Positions 16,576 through 23,800 are shown, counted from the stretch's first letter. The stretch is DNA of 64,000 nt from Tenacibaculum soleae (GCF_001693415.1 NZ_MAKX01000001.1:62300-126299); one strand, 5' to 3'. The notes: a model not told the origin generated them from the sequence alone. Program-made: numbers and translations.

Positions 16576-17304
16576 ATGTCAAAAACTATCAAGCCATACA
16601 AGGATTCTGAATTAGGTAAAAAAGAACAAGTAGCCAAAATGTTCGATAATATTTCTGAAGATTACGACGGATTAAACCGTGTTATCTCATTAGGAATTGA
16701 TGTTAGTTGGCGAAAAAAAGTAGTGAAATTAGTTGGCGAAAATAACCCGCAACAAATTTTAGACATCGCTACCGGAACTGGTGATTTAGCTTTAATGATG
16801 GCTAAATTAAATCCTCAAAAAATTGTTGGATTAGACATTTCAGCTGGAATGCTAGAGGTAGGAAAACAAAAAATTTCAAAAGTAAATTTATCTGATAAAA
16901 TTGAAATGATTGTTGGTGATAGTGAAAATATTCCTTTTAATGACAATACCTTTGATGCAATTACTGTTTCTTTTGGGGTTCGTAATTTTGAAAACCTAGA
17001 CAAAGGATTAACAGAAATATTACGCGTTTTAAAACCCGGAGGTAAATTTGTGGTATTAGAAACTTCAAACCCTACAAAATTTCCTTTTAAACAAGGGTAT
17101 AAATTTTACACTAATTTTATCTTACCGATTATTGGTAAAATATTTTCAAAAGACAAAGTTGCATACTCTTATTTATCAGAAAGTGCAAATTCTTTTCCTT
17201 TTGGTGAAGCCTTTAACAATATTTTACAAAAAAATGGGTTTAAGAGTGCAACGAATTTACCTGTAACTTTTGGAGTTGCATCAATTTACACCGCATTAAA
17301 ATAA
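16576..17304 (+). CDS. ubiE: Demethylmenaquinone methyltransferase
   Basis: The 242-residue SAM-dependent methyltransferase has motif [33 protein letters not shown] and the UbiE-specific [15 protein letters not shown]. It makes menaquinone from demethylmenaquinone, the last step of respiratory quinone synthesis in this phylum. It begins 12 bases after nfu, and the porT ATG begins 1 base after its stop, so the three are probably co-transcribed. Confidence 0.96.
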   Translation: MSKTIKPYKDSELGKKEQVAKMFDNISEDYDGLNRVISLGIDVSWRKKVVKLVGENNPQQILDIATGTGDLALMMAKLNPQKIVGLDISAGMLEVGKQKISKVNLSDKIEMIVGDSENIPFNDNTFDAITVSFGVRNFENLDKGLTEILRVLKPGGKFVVLETSNPTKFPFKQGYKFYTNFILPIIGKIFSKDKVAYSYLSESANSFPFGEAFNNILQKNGFKSATNLPVTFGVASIYTALK

Positions 17305-17305
17305 T

Positions 17306-18007
17306 ATGTTAAAAAAACTGTTACTTTTCGGATTTTTCGGATTTTTCACAATCAGCTTTCAAGCACAAAGAGAAAAAATATTAAACCTACCAAGTTTTGA
17401 TAAACCAATATTTCATTACGGATTTTATTTAGGCTTAAATAATAACGGTTATAAAATAGCATACAAACCAAGTGCTTTTAATGATGCCGAAATAGATGTA
17501 TCGTCATCAATAGGTTTCAATGTTGGTTTAATTGCTGATTTAAAACTACACGAGAATCTTAATTTACGTTTTGAACCTGGATTAATATCTAACACTAAAA
17601 CTTTAACGTTTAAACATATTGCTGGTGCTGATAATGTAAAAACAAGAGAAGTAGGTGCCACATACTTACACCTACCTTTTATCTTAAAATTAAGCACTAA
17701 TAGAATGAACAACTTAAGACCTTATGTATTAGGAGGAATATCATACGATTATAATTTTTCTAGTAATGAAGGCAACAGTAATGATAATTTTGCAGGTCAG
17801 TTTAGAACCACTTCTAGTAACTTTATGTACGAGGTTGGTATTGGTGTTGATTTTTACTTGAGTTATTTTAAGTTCTCACCTTCTATTAGAGGCATCTTTG
17901 CAATTAATAATGAAACAGTATATGACAATAAGTCTTCAAGTCAATGGACAGATCCTATTGACTTTTTAGGTACAAGAGGTGTTTTTCTTCACTTATCTTT
18001 CGAATAA
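17306..18007 (+). CDS. porT: Type IX secretion system protein PorT (SprT)
   Basis: The 233-residue protein has a signal peptide (1-20, ending SFQAQ) followed by an 8-strand-type outer-membrane barrel. Segments include GFYLGLNNNGYKIAYKPS, LRFEPGLIS, ATYLHLPFILKLS and RPYVLGGISYDYN. The ubiE-porT gene order is typical of flavobacteria. PorT is needed for type IX secretion and gliding; its exact role in the complex is not settled. A terminator follows at 18009-18040. Confidence 0.9.
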   Translation: MLKKLLLFGFFGFFTISFQAQREKILNLPSFDKPIFHYGFYLGLNNNGYKIAYKPSAFNDAEIDVSSSIGFNVGLIADLKLHENLNLRFEPGLISNTKTLTFKHIAGADNVKTREVGATYLHLPFILKLSTNRMNNLRPYVLGGISYDYNFSSNEGNSNDNFAGQFRTTSSNFMYEVGIGVDFYLSYFKFSPSIRGIFAINNETVYDNKSSSQWTDPIDFLGTRGVFLHLSFE

Positions 18008-18008
18008 T

Positions 18009-18040
18009 AAAAAAAGCTACTTAAAACAGTAGCTTTTTTT
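18009..18040 (+). terminator. Terminator after porT
   Basis: AAAAAGCTACT - TAAAAC - AGTAGCTTTTTTT, an 11-base stem with a T7 run, directly after the porT stop. Confidence 0.9.
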
Positions 18041-18073
18041 ATTATTCTATAACTACAACTGCACGTTTACAAC

Positions 18074-18145
18074 TAAAAATAACTTCCGTTTCCGAAAGTC
18101 ATTTATAATAATCTAAATAAAACAGAGTCCTCCAAATCTACCCTT
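18074..18145 (-). ncRNA. Second, diverged small-RNA-like element
   Basis: Read on the minus strand, TAGATTTGGAGGACTCTG (around 18140-18123) resembles TAGATTTCGGGGGACTTC in the adjacent small-RNA candidate. It is followed by a hairpin (18079-18102; ATGACTTTCGG/CGGAAGTTAT with G-U pairs) and a T5 run, as in a terminator. No consensus -7 box is visible before it. It may be a decayed copy or a longer form read from the upstream element. Confidence 0.4.
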
Positions 18146-18191
18146 CTTTAGTTAGAGAAACATTTTATTAGTATAAATCACGAATTGTAGT

Positions 18192-18297
18192 AAAAAAAAT
18201 GACCATCTTTCGATGGTCATAAAGTAAAGAATACGTCTTTACTTATAAGATAGAAGTCCCCCGAAATCTATCATTTTTATAATTCTTTTTATCAATT
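18192..18297 (-). ncRNA. Probable small RNA: three hairpins ending in an intrinsic terminator
   Basis: Read on the minus strand, three stem-loops follow one another. The first is GATAGA/TCTATC around a G-rich loop containing CGGGGGA (18272-18249). The second is a perfect 9-base stem AAGTAAAGA/TCTTTACTT with a 5-base loop (18244-18222). The third is ATGACCATC-GAAA-GATGGTCAT followed by at least seven T (18220-18192). A TATATTTG box lies just upstream (18310-18303), but the nearest TTG is 28 bases further off. It begins about 34 bases after the mscS-like stop, so it could also come from that mRNA's 3' end. I cannot assign it to a known RNA family; Flavo-1 is one to test. Confidence 0.6.
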
Positions 18298-18302
18298 ACT
18301 GA

Positions 18303-18310
18303 CAAATATA
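18303..18310 (-). promoter_or_regulatory. -7 element before the small RNA
   Basis: On the minus strand TATATTTG, a perfect TAnnTTTG match, lies 5-10 bases before the first base assigned to the small RNA. The only TTG upstream is 28 bases away, inside the end of the mscS-like gene. Confidence 0.45.
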
Positions 18311-18330
18311 AAATAAAAAGTTTAAACTCT

Positions 18331-19149
18331 TTAATTTTCAATAACTATTTTACTGTCTACCACGTCTTTAATTGGCAACACTATCTTTCCATCAGCAGTG
18401 GTAATTACCATACAAATATTATCTACTGCTGTAACAACGCCTTTAATATCTCCTATAGTAACTTTTTTACCAATACTTACATTTTTTCTTGAATAGTATC
18501 CATAAAGCAATCTTGCTACAACTTCTTTTGCTCCTAAACCAAAGGCTAATGTGAAGGCTAAGAGCACAGATCCTATCAATAACGTTAAATTACTTTTTAT
18601 TACTGATGTATCAACTCCTGCTTGATCTAACGCTGTTATTGACAAAAAAACTACAATTAAATAAAAAGCGATATTACCTACTAAATTTCCTCCAGAAATT
18701 TCCATAGACTTAAATAATGTTTGAATAGCTTTCTTTACCATGGTGCCTAAATAAGCTCCAGCTACAAAAATTCCTAATGCAGTTAATAATTTAGGTAAAT
18801 AAGCAAAAAAACTTCTTATTCCTTCAGAAACAACTACAAGTCCAAATATATTTGAACCTGCCATTACAAATGTTAAAATTAAAAACCATTTCAAAACAGC
18901 TAATATTGCTGTTGTTAAAACAATATTTATTGTTGAGTTACCAAAAATTTCTGTTTTACTTAGCTTTTTAGACCATTCATCAATCTTTGTTTTACTTAAA
19001 GCTTTTTTAACTATAAATAAAAAAAACTTTATAATTAACCAAGCTAAAATTACAAAACCAATAAATCCAAAAACTGTTGGCAGTGAATCTATTATATCTT
19101 GAAAAATATTTTTAAAAGGTTTTAAAATATCTATTTGTAGTGCATTCAT
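18331..19149 (-). CDS. MscS-like mechanosensitive channel protein with TM-helix repeats
   Basis: The 272-residue protein has about five membrane helices. Two TM_helix-type segments (ALGIFVAGAYLGTMVKKAI and the GLGAKEVVARLLYGYY pore-like region) precede a short MscS beta domain (VSIGKKVTIGDIKGVVTAVD). The chain stops soon after, so the C-terminal vestibule of classic MscS is absent, as in CmpX-like proteins. It is the last gene of a three-gene set with an ECF sigma factor and a 64-residue protein. A role in membrane-tension or envelope-stress signalling is inference. Confidence 0.82.
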   Translation of the reverse strand: MNALQIDILKPFKNIFQDIIDSLPTVFGFIGFVILAWLIIKFFLFIVKKALSKTKIDEWSKKLSKTEIFGNSTINIVLTTAILAVLKWFLILTFVMAGSNIFGLVVVSEGIRSFFAYLPKLLTALGIFVAGAYLGTMVKKAIQTLFKSMEISGGNLVGNIAFYLIVVFLSITALDQAGVDTSVIKSNLTLLIGSVLLAFTLAFGLGAKEVVARLLYGYYSRKNVSIGKKVTIGDIKGVVTAVDNICMVITTADGKIVLPIKDVVDSKIVIEN

Positions 19150-19179
19150 AATTACTATGATTGGTATTAATTTTATTAG

Positions 19180-19374
19180 TTATTCTGTCTCTTTCGATTT
19201 TTCTTTAATCGCACCACCACCTAATAAATCAGCAATTGTATTTGGGTATTTTACCACAAATAAATCAGCCATATCTATCGATAGCTTTATCATTGCCACA
19301 TCGCCAAGCACTTTGCCTTTTAGTGCCTCGGGCAACTCTTCATTATGTAATATTTTCTTAAATGGATTTTCCAT
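19180..19374 (-). CDS. Conserved 64-residue protein between ECF sigma factor and MscS-like gene
   Basis: The ATG at 19374 lies 5 bases after the sigma-factor stop. The product is soluble, with no membrane helix. It begins MENPFKKILHNEELPEALKG and contains a mixed hydrophobic helix (VAMIKLSIDMADLFVVKYP). It is too short for a membrane-bound anti-sigma factor. Position directly behind an ECF sigma gene makes a regulatory partner plausible, but nothing in the sequence proves it. I recognise no named domain. Confidence 0.8.
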   Translation of the reverse strand: MENPFKKILHNEELPEALKGKVLGDVAMIKLSIDMADLFVVKYPNTIADLLGGGAIKEKSKETE

Positions 19375-19379
19375 AATTA

Positions 19380-19949
19380 TTACAGTGCGTTATATGCCTT
19401 TATAACTTTTTCTTTTGCTCTTTTTAAACGCATTTTTACTGCGCTATCTCCTAACTCTAGTGCTGCTGATATTTCTTTAATACTCATATCATCTTGATAT
19501 TTCATTAATAAAATCATCTTTTCAGAAACAGCTATTTTTTCAAGAGCTTTTGCTAGTTTATCAGCCTTAAGTTCAAACAATGCAGCATCATTTATCTCAT
19601 CCTCATTACTATCTTCTTTTATCTCATCGGTTACAACAGTTACTTTTTCTTTTTTCTTCTCTTTATTTCTTTGCACGTAATTTACGCAGAAATTATAGGT
19701 AAAAGAATACAACCAGGTAGAAAACTTAGACTTTCCTTTAAAAGTTCTTAATTTTACGAATAAACGAATAAACACATCATGCGTTAAATCTTGTGCTTCT
19801 TCTTTATTTTTAGAAAAACCATAACATTTATTATAAACAACACCCGCATACCGATCATACAAAACAGCAAATAAATGAGTATCATTTTTTTCTACTATTT
19901 TACTAACCAGTTCTTCGTCGCTTAGTTTTGTATTGTCAGGGCTTTTCAA
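19380..19949 (-). CDS. ECF-type RNA polymerase sigma factor
   Basis: The 189-residue protein has region 2 (LFAVLYDRYAGVVYNKCYGF; DLTHDVFIRLFVKL; FSTWLYSFTYNFCVNYVQR) and region 4 (EKMILLMKYQDDMSIKEISA; LGDSAVKMRLKRAKEKVIKA), separated by an acidic linker of about 25 residues. ECF factors direct RNA polymerase to stress or envelope promoters. The only possible start is a TTG at 19949: an in-frame TAG lies two codons upstream and the first internal ATG falls in region 4. The leader carries two direct repeats (19976-20012). It heads the sigma, 64-residue and channel gene set. Confidence 0.93.
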   Translation of the reverse strand: MKSPDNTKLSDEELVSKIVEKNDTHLFAVLYDRYAGVVYNKCYGFSKNKEEAQDLTHDVFIRLFVKLRTFKGKSKFSTWLYSFTYNFCVNYVQRNKEKKKEKVTVVTDEIKEDSNEDEINDAALFELKADKLAKALEKIAVSEKMILLMKYQDDMSIKEISAALELGDSAVKMRLKRAKEKVIKAYNAL

Positions 19950-19975
19950 TAGCTAAGTTTGGTTTGTAATTAAAT

Positions 19976-20031
19976 TTGACACTTATTTTCATTAATTGTC
20001 ACTTATTTTTATGCACGAAAGTACAAAATTA
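19976..20031 (-). promoter_or_regulatory. ECF sigma promoter and tandem 17-bp leader repeats
   Basis: On the minus strand TAATTTTG (20031-20024) is a -7 element. Downstream, in the leader, two direct repeats of the plus-strand pattern TTGWCACTTATTTTYAT occur at 19976-19992 and 19996-20012, a period of 20 bases with 15 of 17 positions identical. Two helical turns is the spacing expected for a dimeric regulator. Confidence 0.5.
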
Positions 20032-20153
20032 ACATTTCTTTAACGAGATAAAAATAAAAGTAAAAAAATTATCTTTTTTTTGTAACAAAAAAACAACATC
20101 ATACGTATAAGTTAATGTAGACCGATTGATAAATTAAAATATTACTTAATTCG

Positions 20154-21017
20154 ATGAGACAACTTAAAATTACCAAGCAGGTTACTAACAGAGAAACTGC
20201 TTCTTTAGACAAATATTTACAAGAAATAGGAAAAGTAGATTTAATTACTGCCGATGAAGAAGTAGAATTAGCACAAAGAATTAAAGCTGGTGACCAAAGA
20301 GCCTTAGAAAAATTAACTAAAGCCAATTTACGTTTCGTTGTCTCGGTAGCAAAGCAATATCAAAACCAAGGATTAACATTACCAGATTTAATTAACGAAG
20401 GTAATTTAGGTTTAATTAAAGCAGCAAAACGTTTTGATGAAACTCGTGGATTTAAATTTATCTCATACGCTGTATGGTGGATTCGTCAATCTATCTTACA
20501 AGCATTGGCAGAGCAATCACGTATTGTACGTTTACCTTTAAATAAGATTGGTTCTATCAACAAAATAAATAAAATGTATGCTTTCTTAGAGCAAGAAAAT
20601 GAAAGACCTCCAAGTCCTGAAGAAATTGCTAAGAAATTAGACATGACTGTAAATGACGTAAAAGAGTCAATGAAAAACTCTGGTCGTCACGTATCAATGG
20701 ATGCGCCTTTAATTGAAGGTGAAGATTCTAACTTATACGATGTATTAAACTCAGGAGAATCTCCAAATCCAGATAAAACATTATTACACGAATCTTTACG
20801 TATCGAAATTAACCGTGCACTAGAAACTTTAACACCTCGTGAAGCGGATGTTGTAAAATTATACTTCGGTTTAGGAGAGCACCAACCAATGACTTTAGAA
20901 GAAATCGGTGAAACGTTCGATTTAACTCGAGAGCGTGTACGTCAAATTAAAGAAAAAGCAATCAGAAGATTAAAGCACACTTCTAGATCTAAAATATTAA
21001 TGACTTACTTAGGCTAG
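20154..21017 (+). CDS. rpoD: Primary RNA polymerase sigma factor (RpoD/SigA, Bacteroidota type)
   Basis: The 287-residue protein has region 1.2 ([15 protein letters not shown]), region 2 ([40 protein letters not shown]), region 3 and region 4 ([36 protein letters not shown]). Region 1.1 and the non-conserved insertion of proteobacterial sigma-70 are absent, as is normal in this phylum. It directs housekeeping transcription from TTG/TAnnTTTG promoters such as those in this window. It is monocistronic with a terminator at 21071-21103. Confidence 0.98.
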   Translation: MRQLKITKQVTNRETASLDKYLQEIGKVDLITADEEVELAQRIKAGDQRALEKLTKANLRFVVSVAKQYQNQGLTLPDLINEGNLGLIKAAKRFDETRGFKFISYAVWWIRQSILQALAEQSRIVRLPLNKIGSINKINKMYAFLEQENERPPSPEEIAKKLDMTVNDVKESMKNSGRHVSMDAPLIEGEDSNLYDVLNSGESPNPDKTLLHESLRIEINRALETLTPREADVVKLYFGLGEHQPMTLEEIGETFDLTRERVRQIKEKAIRRLKHTSRSKILMTYLG

Positions 21018-21070
21018 AAGTCGCAGACCCCTTTTGTCATCTTACTGATGTTACAAAACACACATATATA

Positions 21071-21103
21071 AACTCTCGAATTAATTTTTCGAGAGTTTTT
21101 TTA
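21071..21103 (+). terminator. Terminator after rpoD
   Basis: AACTCTCGAA - TTAATTT - TTCGAGAGTTTTTTT, a 9-10 base stem with a T-run. Confidence 0.9.
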
Positions 21104-21107
21104 TTTG

Positions 21108-21189
21108 AAGCCTTTTCCTGCTTTCACTACTCGCTTTTTTTTCATCCTTCAAAAAAGAGCTCACACAAACCGTTCTATCAGGGCTAAGC
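21108..21189 (-). repeat. Degenerate copy of a dispersed intergenic repeat
   Basis: On the minus strand the 42 bases at 21161-21120 align without gaps to 54177-54218: 33 of 42 match, beginning AGCTCTTTT and containing AAAAAGCGAGT. The outer GCGTTA ends of the other copy are not preserved. It lies between the rpoD terminator and the rpe promoter and holds no reading frame. Confidence 0.55.
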
Positions 21190-21241
21190 ATATTTATGTA
21201 TTTTATTACTTTACCATAGTTTCTTGCAAAGACGAATTAAG

Positions 21242-21249
21242 TATCTTTG
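21242..21249 (+). promoter_or_regulatory. -7 element of rpe
   Basis: TATCTTTG, with a TTG (21224-21226) 15 bases upstream, a slightly short spacer. It lies 28 bases before the rpe ATG. Confidence 0.5.
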
Positions 21250-21276
21250 CACAAATAACAACACAACAACAAACTA

Positions 21277-21933
21277 ATGAGTAATTTAATTGCACCATCA
21301 ATTTTAGCAGCAGATTTTGCTAACTTACAACAAGACATTGAAATGGTAAACAATAGTGATGCCGATTGGTTTCATATTGATATTATGGACGGTGTTTTTG
21401 TACCCAACATATCTTTTGGAATGCCTGTTTTAAAAGCAATTTCAAAACACGCCAACAAAACAATCGATGTACATTTAATGATTGTTGATCCTGACAGATA
21501 TATTAAAACCTTTGCCGACTTAGGCGCAGACATTTTAACGGTACATTACGAAGCTTGTACACATTTACACAGAACAATACAAGCAATAAAAGCTGCAGGC
21601 ATGAAAGCTGGAGTTGCCTTAAATCCGCATACACCAATTGCTGTTTTAGAAGATGTAATTGCTGATTTAGATTTGGTGTGTATCATGAGTGTAAACCCAG
21701 GTTTTGGTGGGCAATCATTCATTGAAAACACCTACAAAAAAGTAAGTCAATTAAAACATTTAATAGAATTTTCAAATTCTGATTGTCAAATAGAAATTGA
21801 CGGTGGTGTTACCGACCAAAATGCCAATCAACTTATTGAAGCTGGTGCTGATGTACTTGTTGCCGGTAGTTATGTATTTAAAAGTGATAATCCAACAGAA
21901 ACAATTAAAAATTTAAAAGAATTGGTTAATTAA
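21277..21933 (+). CDS. rpe: Ribulose-phosphate 3-epimerase
   Basis: The 218-residue TIM barrel contains IAPSILAADFANL, WFHIDIMDGVFVPNISFG (metal-binding His and Asp), VHLMIVDP, MSVNPGFGGQSFI and IDGGV near the end with the catalytic Asp. It interconverts ribulose-5-phosphate and xylulose-5-phosphate in the pentose phosphate pathway. It stands alone between a promoter (-7 box at 21242) and a bidirectional terminator. Confidence 0.97.
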   Translation: MSNLIAPSILAADFANLQQDIEMVNNSDADWFHIDIMDGVFVPNISFGMPVLKAISKHANKTIDVHLMIVDPDRYIKTFADLGADILTVHYEACTHLHRTIQAIKAAGMKAGVALNPHTPIAVLEDVIADLDLVCIMSVNPGFGGQSFIENTYKKVSQLKHLIEFSNSDCQIEIDGGVTDQNANQLIEAGADVLVAGSYVFKSDNPTETIKNLKELVN

Positions 21934-21941
21934 AAATAAAG

Positions 21942-21974
21942 AAAAGAGGAGGTTTAAAAAACCTCCTCTTTTTA
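21942..21974. terminator. Bidirectional terminator between rpe and CBS gene
   Basis: AAAAGAGGAGGTTT - AAAA - AACCTCCTCTTTTT is a perfect stem with A and T runs on both sides, lying between converging genes. Confidence 0.9.
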
Positions 21975-21976
21975 GT

Positions 21977-22396
21977 TTAAAATTGTTCTAATAAATAATT
22001 AATTAAATCGGTTGTAGTAACAATACCTACCAACTCATTATTATCAACAACAGGTAATGCATGAAATTCTTTTTTAGATAAAATTTCAGCAACCTCTTTT
22101 ATTGTTGATGATGAATTTACTGTCACTAATGTTTTTGCCATTACCTGATCAATAGTAAACATATTATAAACCACTGTATCTACATCTTTTTCATCTTCAT
22201 CAGCAGCATCCGCAAAACTAATTCTTAATAAGTCAGTATAACTTAACATTCCCTTTATTTCAGAACCACTTACAACAGGAATATGCCTTATCTTTTCTTT
22301 CTTAAATAACTTTTCTGCAAGCATTAAATCATCACTACTACTTAATGTTATTACGTTCTTACTCATAATTGCTGACACTGGTGTTCTTTTTTTCAT
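21977..22396 (-). CDS. CBS-domain pair protein
   Basis: The 139-residue protein is two CBS domains and little else: VSAIMSKNVITLSSSDDLML with HIPVVSGSEIKGMLSYTDLL, then VMAKTLVTVNSSSTIKEVAE with HALPVVDNNELVGIVTTTDL. Such stand-alone pairs bind adenine nucleotides and act as energy or redox sensors; the ligand here is unknown. It diverges from the Crp/Fnr gene across a 126-base region with an FNR-like palindrome, so the two may be co-regulated. Confidence 0.9.
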   Translation of the reverse strand: MKKRTPVSAIMSKNVITLSSSDDLMLAEKLFKKEKIRHIPVVSGSEIKGMLSYTDLLRISFADAADEDEKDVDTVVYNMFTIDQVMAKTLVTVNSSSTIKEVAEILSKKEFHALPVVDNNELVGIVTTTDLINYLLEQF

Positions 22397-22456
22397 CTTA
22401 TTTTCAATTTATTGTTAATTACTACAACAAATTTCAGAAATAAAATCAATCAAAAA

Positions 22457-22486
22457 TCTGATAAAAATCAGCAATATCTATTTTTG
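22457..22486 (+). promoter_or_regulatory. FNR-like box and -7 element before the Crp/Fnr gene
   Basis: CTGAT-AAAA-ATCAG (22458-22471) is a perfect palindrome containing TGAT-N4-ATCA, the core of FNR boxes. TATTTTTG (22479-22486) follows as a -7 element. The palindrome lies in the divergent region between the CBS gene and the regulator, upstream of the -7 box. Confidence 0.5.
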
Positions 22487-22522
22487 ATTTTCGTAAATTA
22501 TGCTTTCTAAATACTTATAAAA

Positions 22523-23155
22523 TTGATTACTAAACTACAACAACATTATGGCTATTTATTTGAAGAAAATCTACTTCAAGAAATAGCAAACGTATCCATC
22601 TATAAAAAGTTTAAAGAAGATGATATTATTATTGATGTCAATAGTTACATGGTAGCTATACCACTAATAATTAGCGGAGCTATTAAAATTTTACGAGAAG
22701 ACAAAGATGGCGATGAATTAGTGTTATATTATATCGAAAAAGGAGATACTTGCGCCATGACACTATCATGCTGTATGGGAGAAACTAAAAGTAAAATTAA
22801 AGCAGTTGCTGAAACAGATGTTACACTTTTAATGATTCCTAAAAACAAAATGTCTGAGTGGTTAAGTAAGTATAAAAGTTGGCAAGAATACATTTTAGCC
22901 AGCTACCATTCTAGACTTAACGAATTTATAGATGCTGTAGATTCTATTGCCTTTTTAAACATGAATGATCGTTTGTTAAAGTATTTAAAAGACAAAGCCA
23001 TGGTTATAGGTAATGATGTTTTAAATGTTACTCATTTACAAATTGCAAATGACTTACACACTTCTAGAGTTGTTATTTCAAGGTTACTAAAGGCACTAGA
23101 AAAACAATCAAAAATTGAACTACGTAGAAATCAAATAAAAATATTAGAACTATAA
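22523..23155 (+). CDS. Crp/Fnr-family transcription regulator
   Basis: The 210-residue protein has an N-terminal cyclic-nucleotide-binding fold (about 10-125) and a C-terminal winged helix (LNVTHLQIANDLHTSRVVIS; LLKALEKQSKIELRRNQIKI). A Cys cluster C77, C83, C84 (DTCAMTLSCCMGE) replaces the phosphate-binding cassette of Crp, so it is unlikely to bind cAMP and might sense redox state or NO. The recognition helix has VVISR where FNR has ETISR. The start is a TTG at 22523; an in-frame TAA lies at 22508-22510 and the first internal ATG would cut the fold. Its promoter carries an FNR-like palindrome. Confidence 0.9.
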   Translation: MITKLQQHYGYLFEENLLQEIANVSIYKKFKEDDIIIDVNSYMVAIPLIISGAIKILREDKDGDELVLYYIEKGDTCAMTLSCCMGETKSKIKAVAETDVTLLMIPKNKMSEWLSKYKSWQEYILASYHSRLNEFIDAVDSIAFLNMNDRLLKYLKDKAMVIGNDVLNVTHLQIANDLHTSRVVISRLLKALEKQSKIELRRNQIKILEL

Positions 23156-23174
23156 CTTAAATATTATTAATTAT

Positions 23175-23213
23175 AAAAAAAGCAATAGATTGTACTTTCT
23201 ATTGCTTTTTTTT
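23175..23213. terminator. Bidirectional terminator between Crp/Fnr gene and tRNA-Arg
   Basis: AAAAAAAGCAATAGA - loop - TCTATTGCTTTTTTTT. It can end the Crp/Fnr mRNA and, on the other strand, the transcript carrying tRNA-Arg. Confidence 0.9.
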
Positions 23214-23226
23214 GTGCTTAATTTTG

Positions 23227-23300
23227 TGACCGCGAAGGGATTCGAACCCCCAACCCTCAGAGCCGAAATCTGATATTCTATCCAGTTGAACTACGCAGCC
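23227..23300 (-). tRNA. tRNA-Arg (anticodon TCG)
   Basis: The 74-base cloverleaf has acceptor GGCTGCG pairing with CGCGGTC (two G-U pairs) and discriminator A. The anticodon stem is TCAGA/TCTGA with loop TTTCGGC, and the T-loop is GTTCGAATC. It begins 8 bases after the yqeY stop on the same strand, with no promoter between, and ends before the terminator at 23175-23213. Confidence 0.95.
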
Positions 23301-23308
23301 ATTATAAT

Positions 23309-23755
23309 TTACATCAAATTCTTTTTAACTAGGGTAGAGATCGTTTTACCATCAGCTTGCCCTGCTAATTGTTTTGAAACAATTCCCATTACTTTACCCA
23401 TATCTTTCATTCCTTCAGCACCAACTTTTACTATAACCTCGTTTACTACTTTTTCAATTTCAACTTCAGATAATGATTCTGGTAAAAATTGCTCTAGTAC
23501 AGTTGCTTCTGCTAATTCTGGAGCTGCTAAATCCTCTCTTCCTTGTTCAGAAAAAACAGCAGCACTATCCTTACGTTGTTTTACTTGTTTTTGAATAATT
23601 TTTAGTTCTTCAGCTTCAGATATCTCACCTGCCCCAGTTTCAGTATTCGCTAACATAAAGGCCGATTTCAATGCTCTTAATGCAGTTAAAGCTACGGTAT
23701 CTTTCGATTTCATAGCTTCTTTCATTTTATTCATTACTTCTTTTTGCAAACTCAT
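23309..23755 (-). CDS. yqeY: GatB/YqeY-domain protein
   Basis: The 148-residue protein matches the YqeY family, which resembles the tail domain of GatB: LQKEVMNKMKEAMKSKDTVA, ELKIIQKQVKQRKDSAAVF, EKVVNEVIVKVGAEGMKDMG and GQADGKTISTLVKKNLM. A link to tRNA metabolism is assumed from the GatB similarity; the function is not established. It follows ftsZ after a terminator-like hairpin and leads directly into tRNA-Arg. Confidence 0.92.
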   Translation of the reverse strand: MSLQKEVMNKMKEAMKSKDTVALTALRALKSAFMLANTETGAGEISEAEELKIIQKQVKQRKDSAAVFSEQGREDLAAPELAEATVLEQFLPESLSEVEIEKVVNEVIVKVGAEGMKDMGKVMGIVSKQLAGQADGKTISTLVKKNLM

Positions 23756-23774
23756 AATAGTTTTTTAGGTTTAA

Positions 23775-23800
23775 AAAATTCCCGATTTACGGGAATTTAA
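23775..23800 (-). terminator. Intrinsic terminator between ftsZ and yqeY
   Basis: On the minus strand AAATTCCCG - TAAAT - CGGGAATTTTTT forms a 9-base stem with a T6 run. No promoter is visible between it and the yqeY ATG, so yqeY would depend on read-through. Confidence 0.7.

Noticed and set aside
18239..18274. An 11-codon frame (MIDFGGLLSYK) inside the small-RNA candidate
   Set aside because: It lies across the first hairpins and is too short to judge. Structure explains the sequence better than coding.
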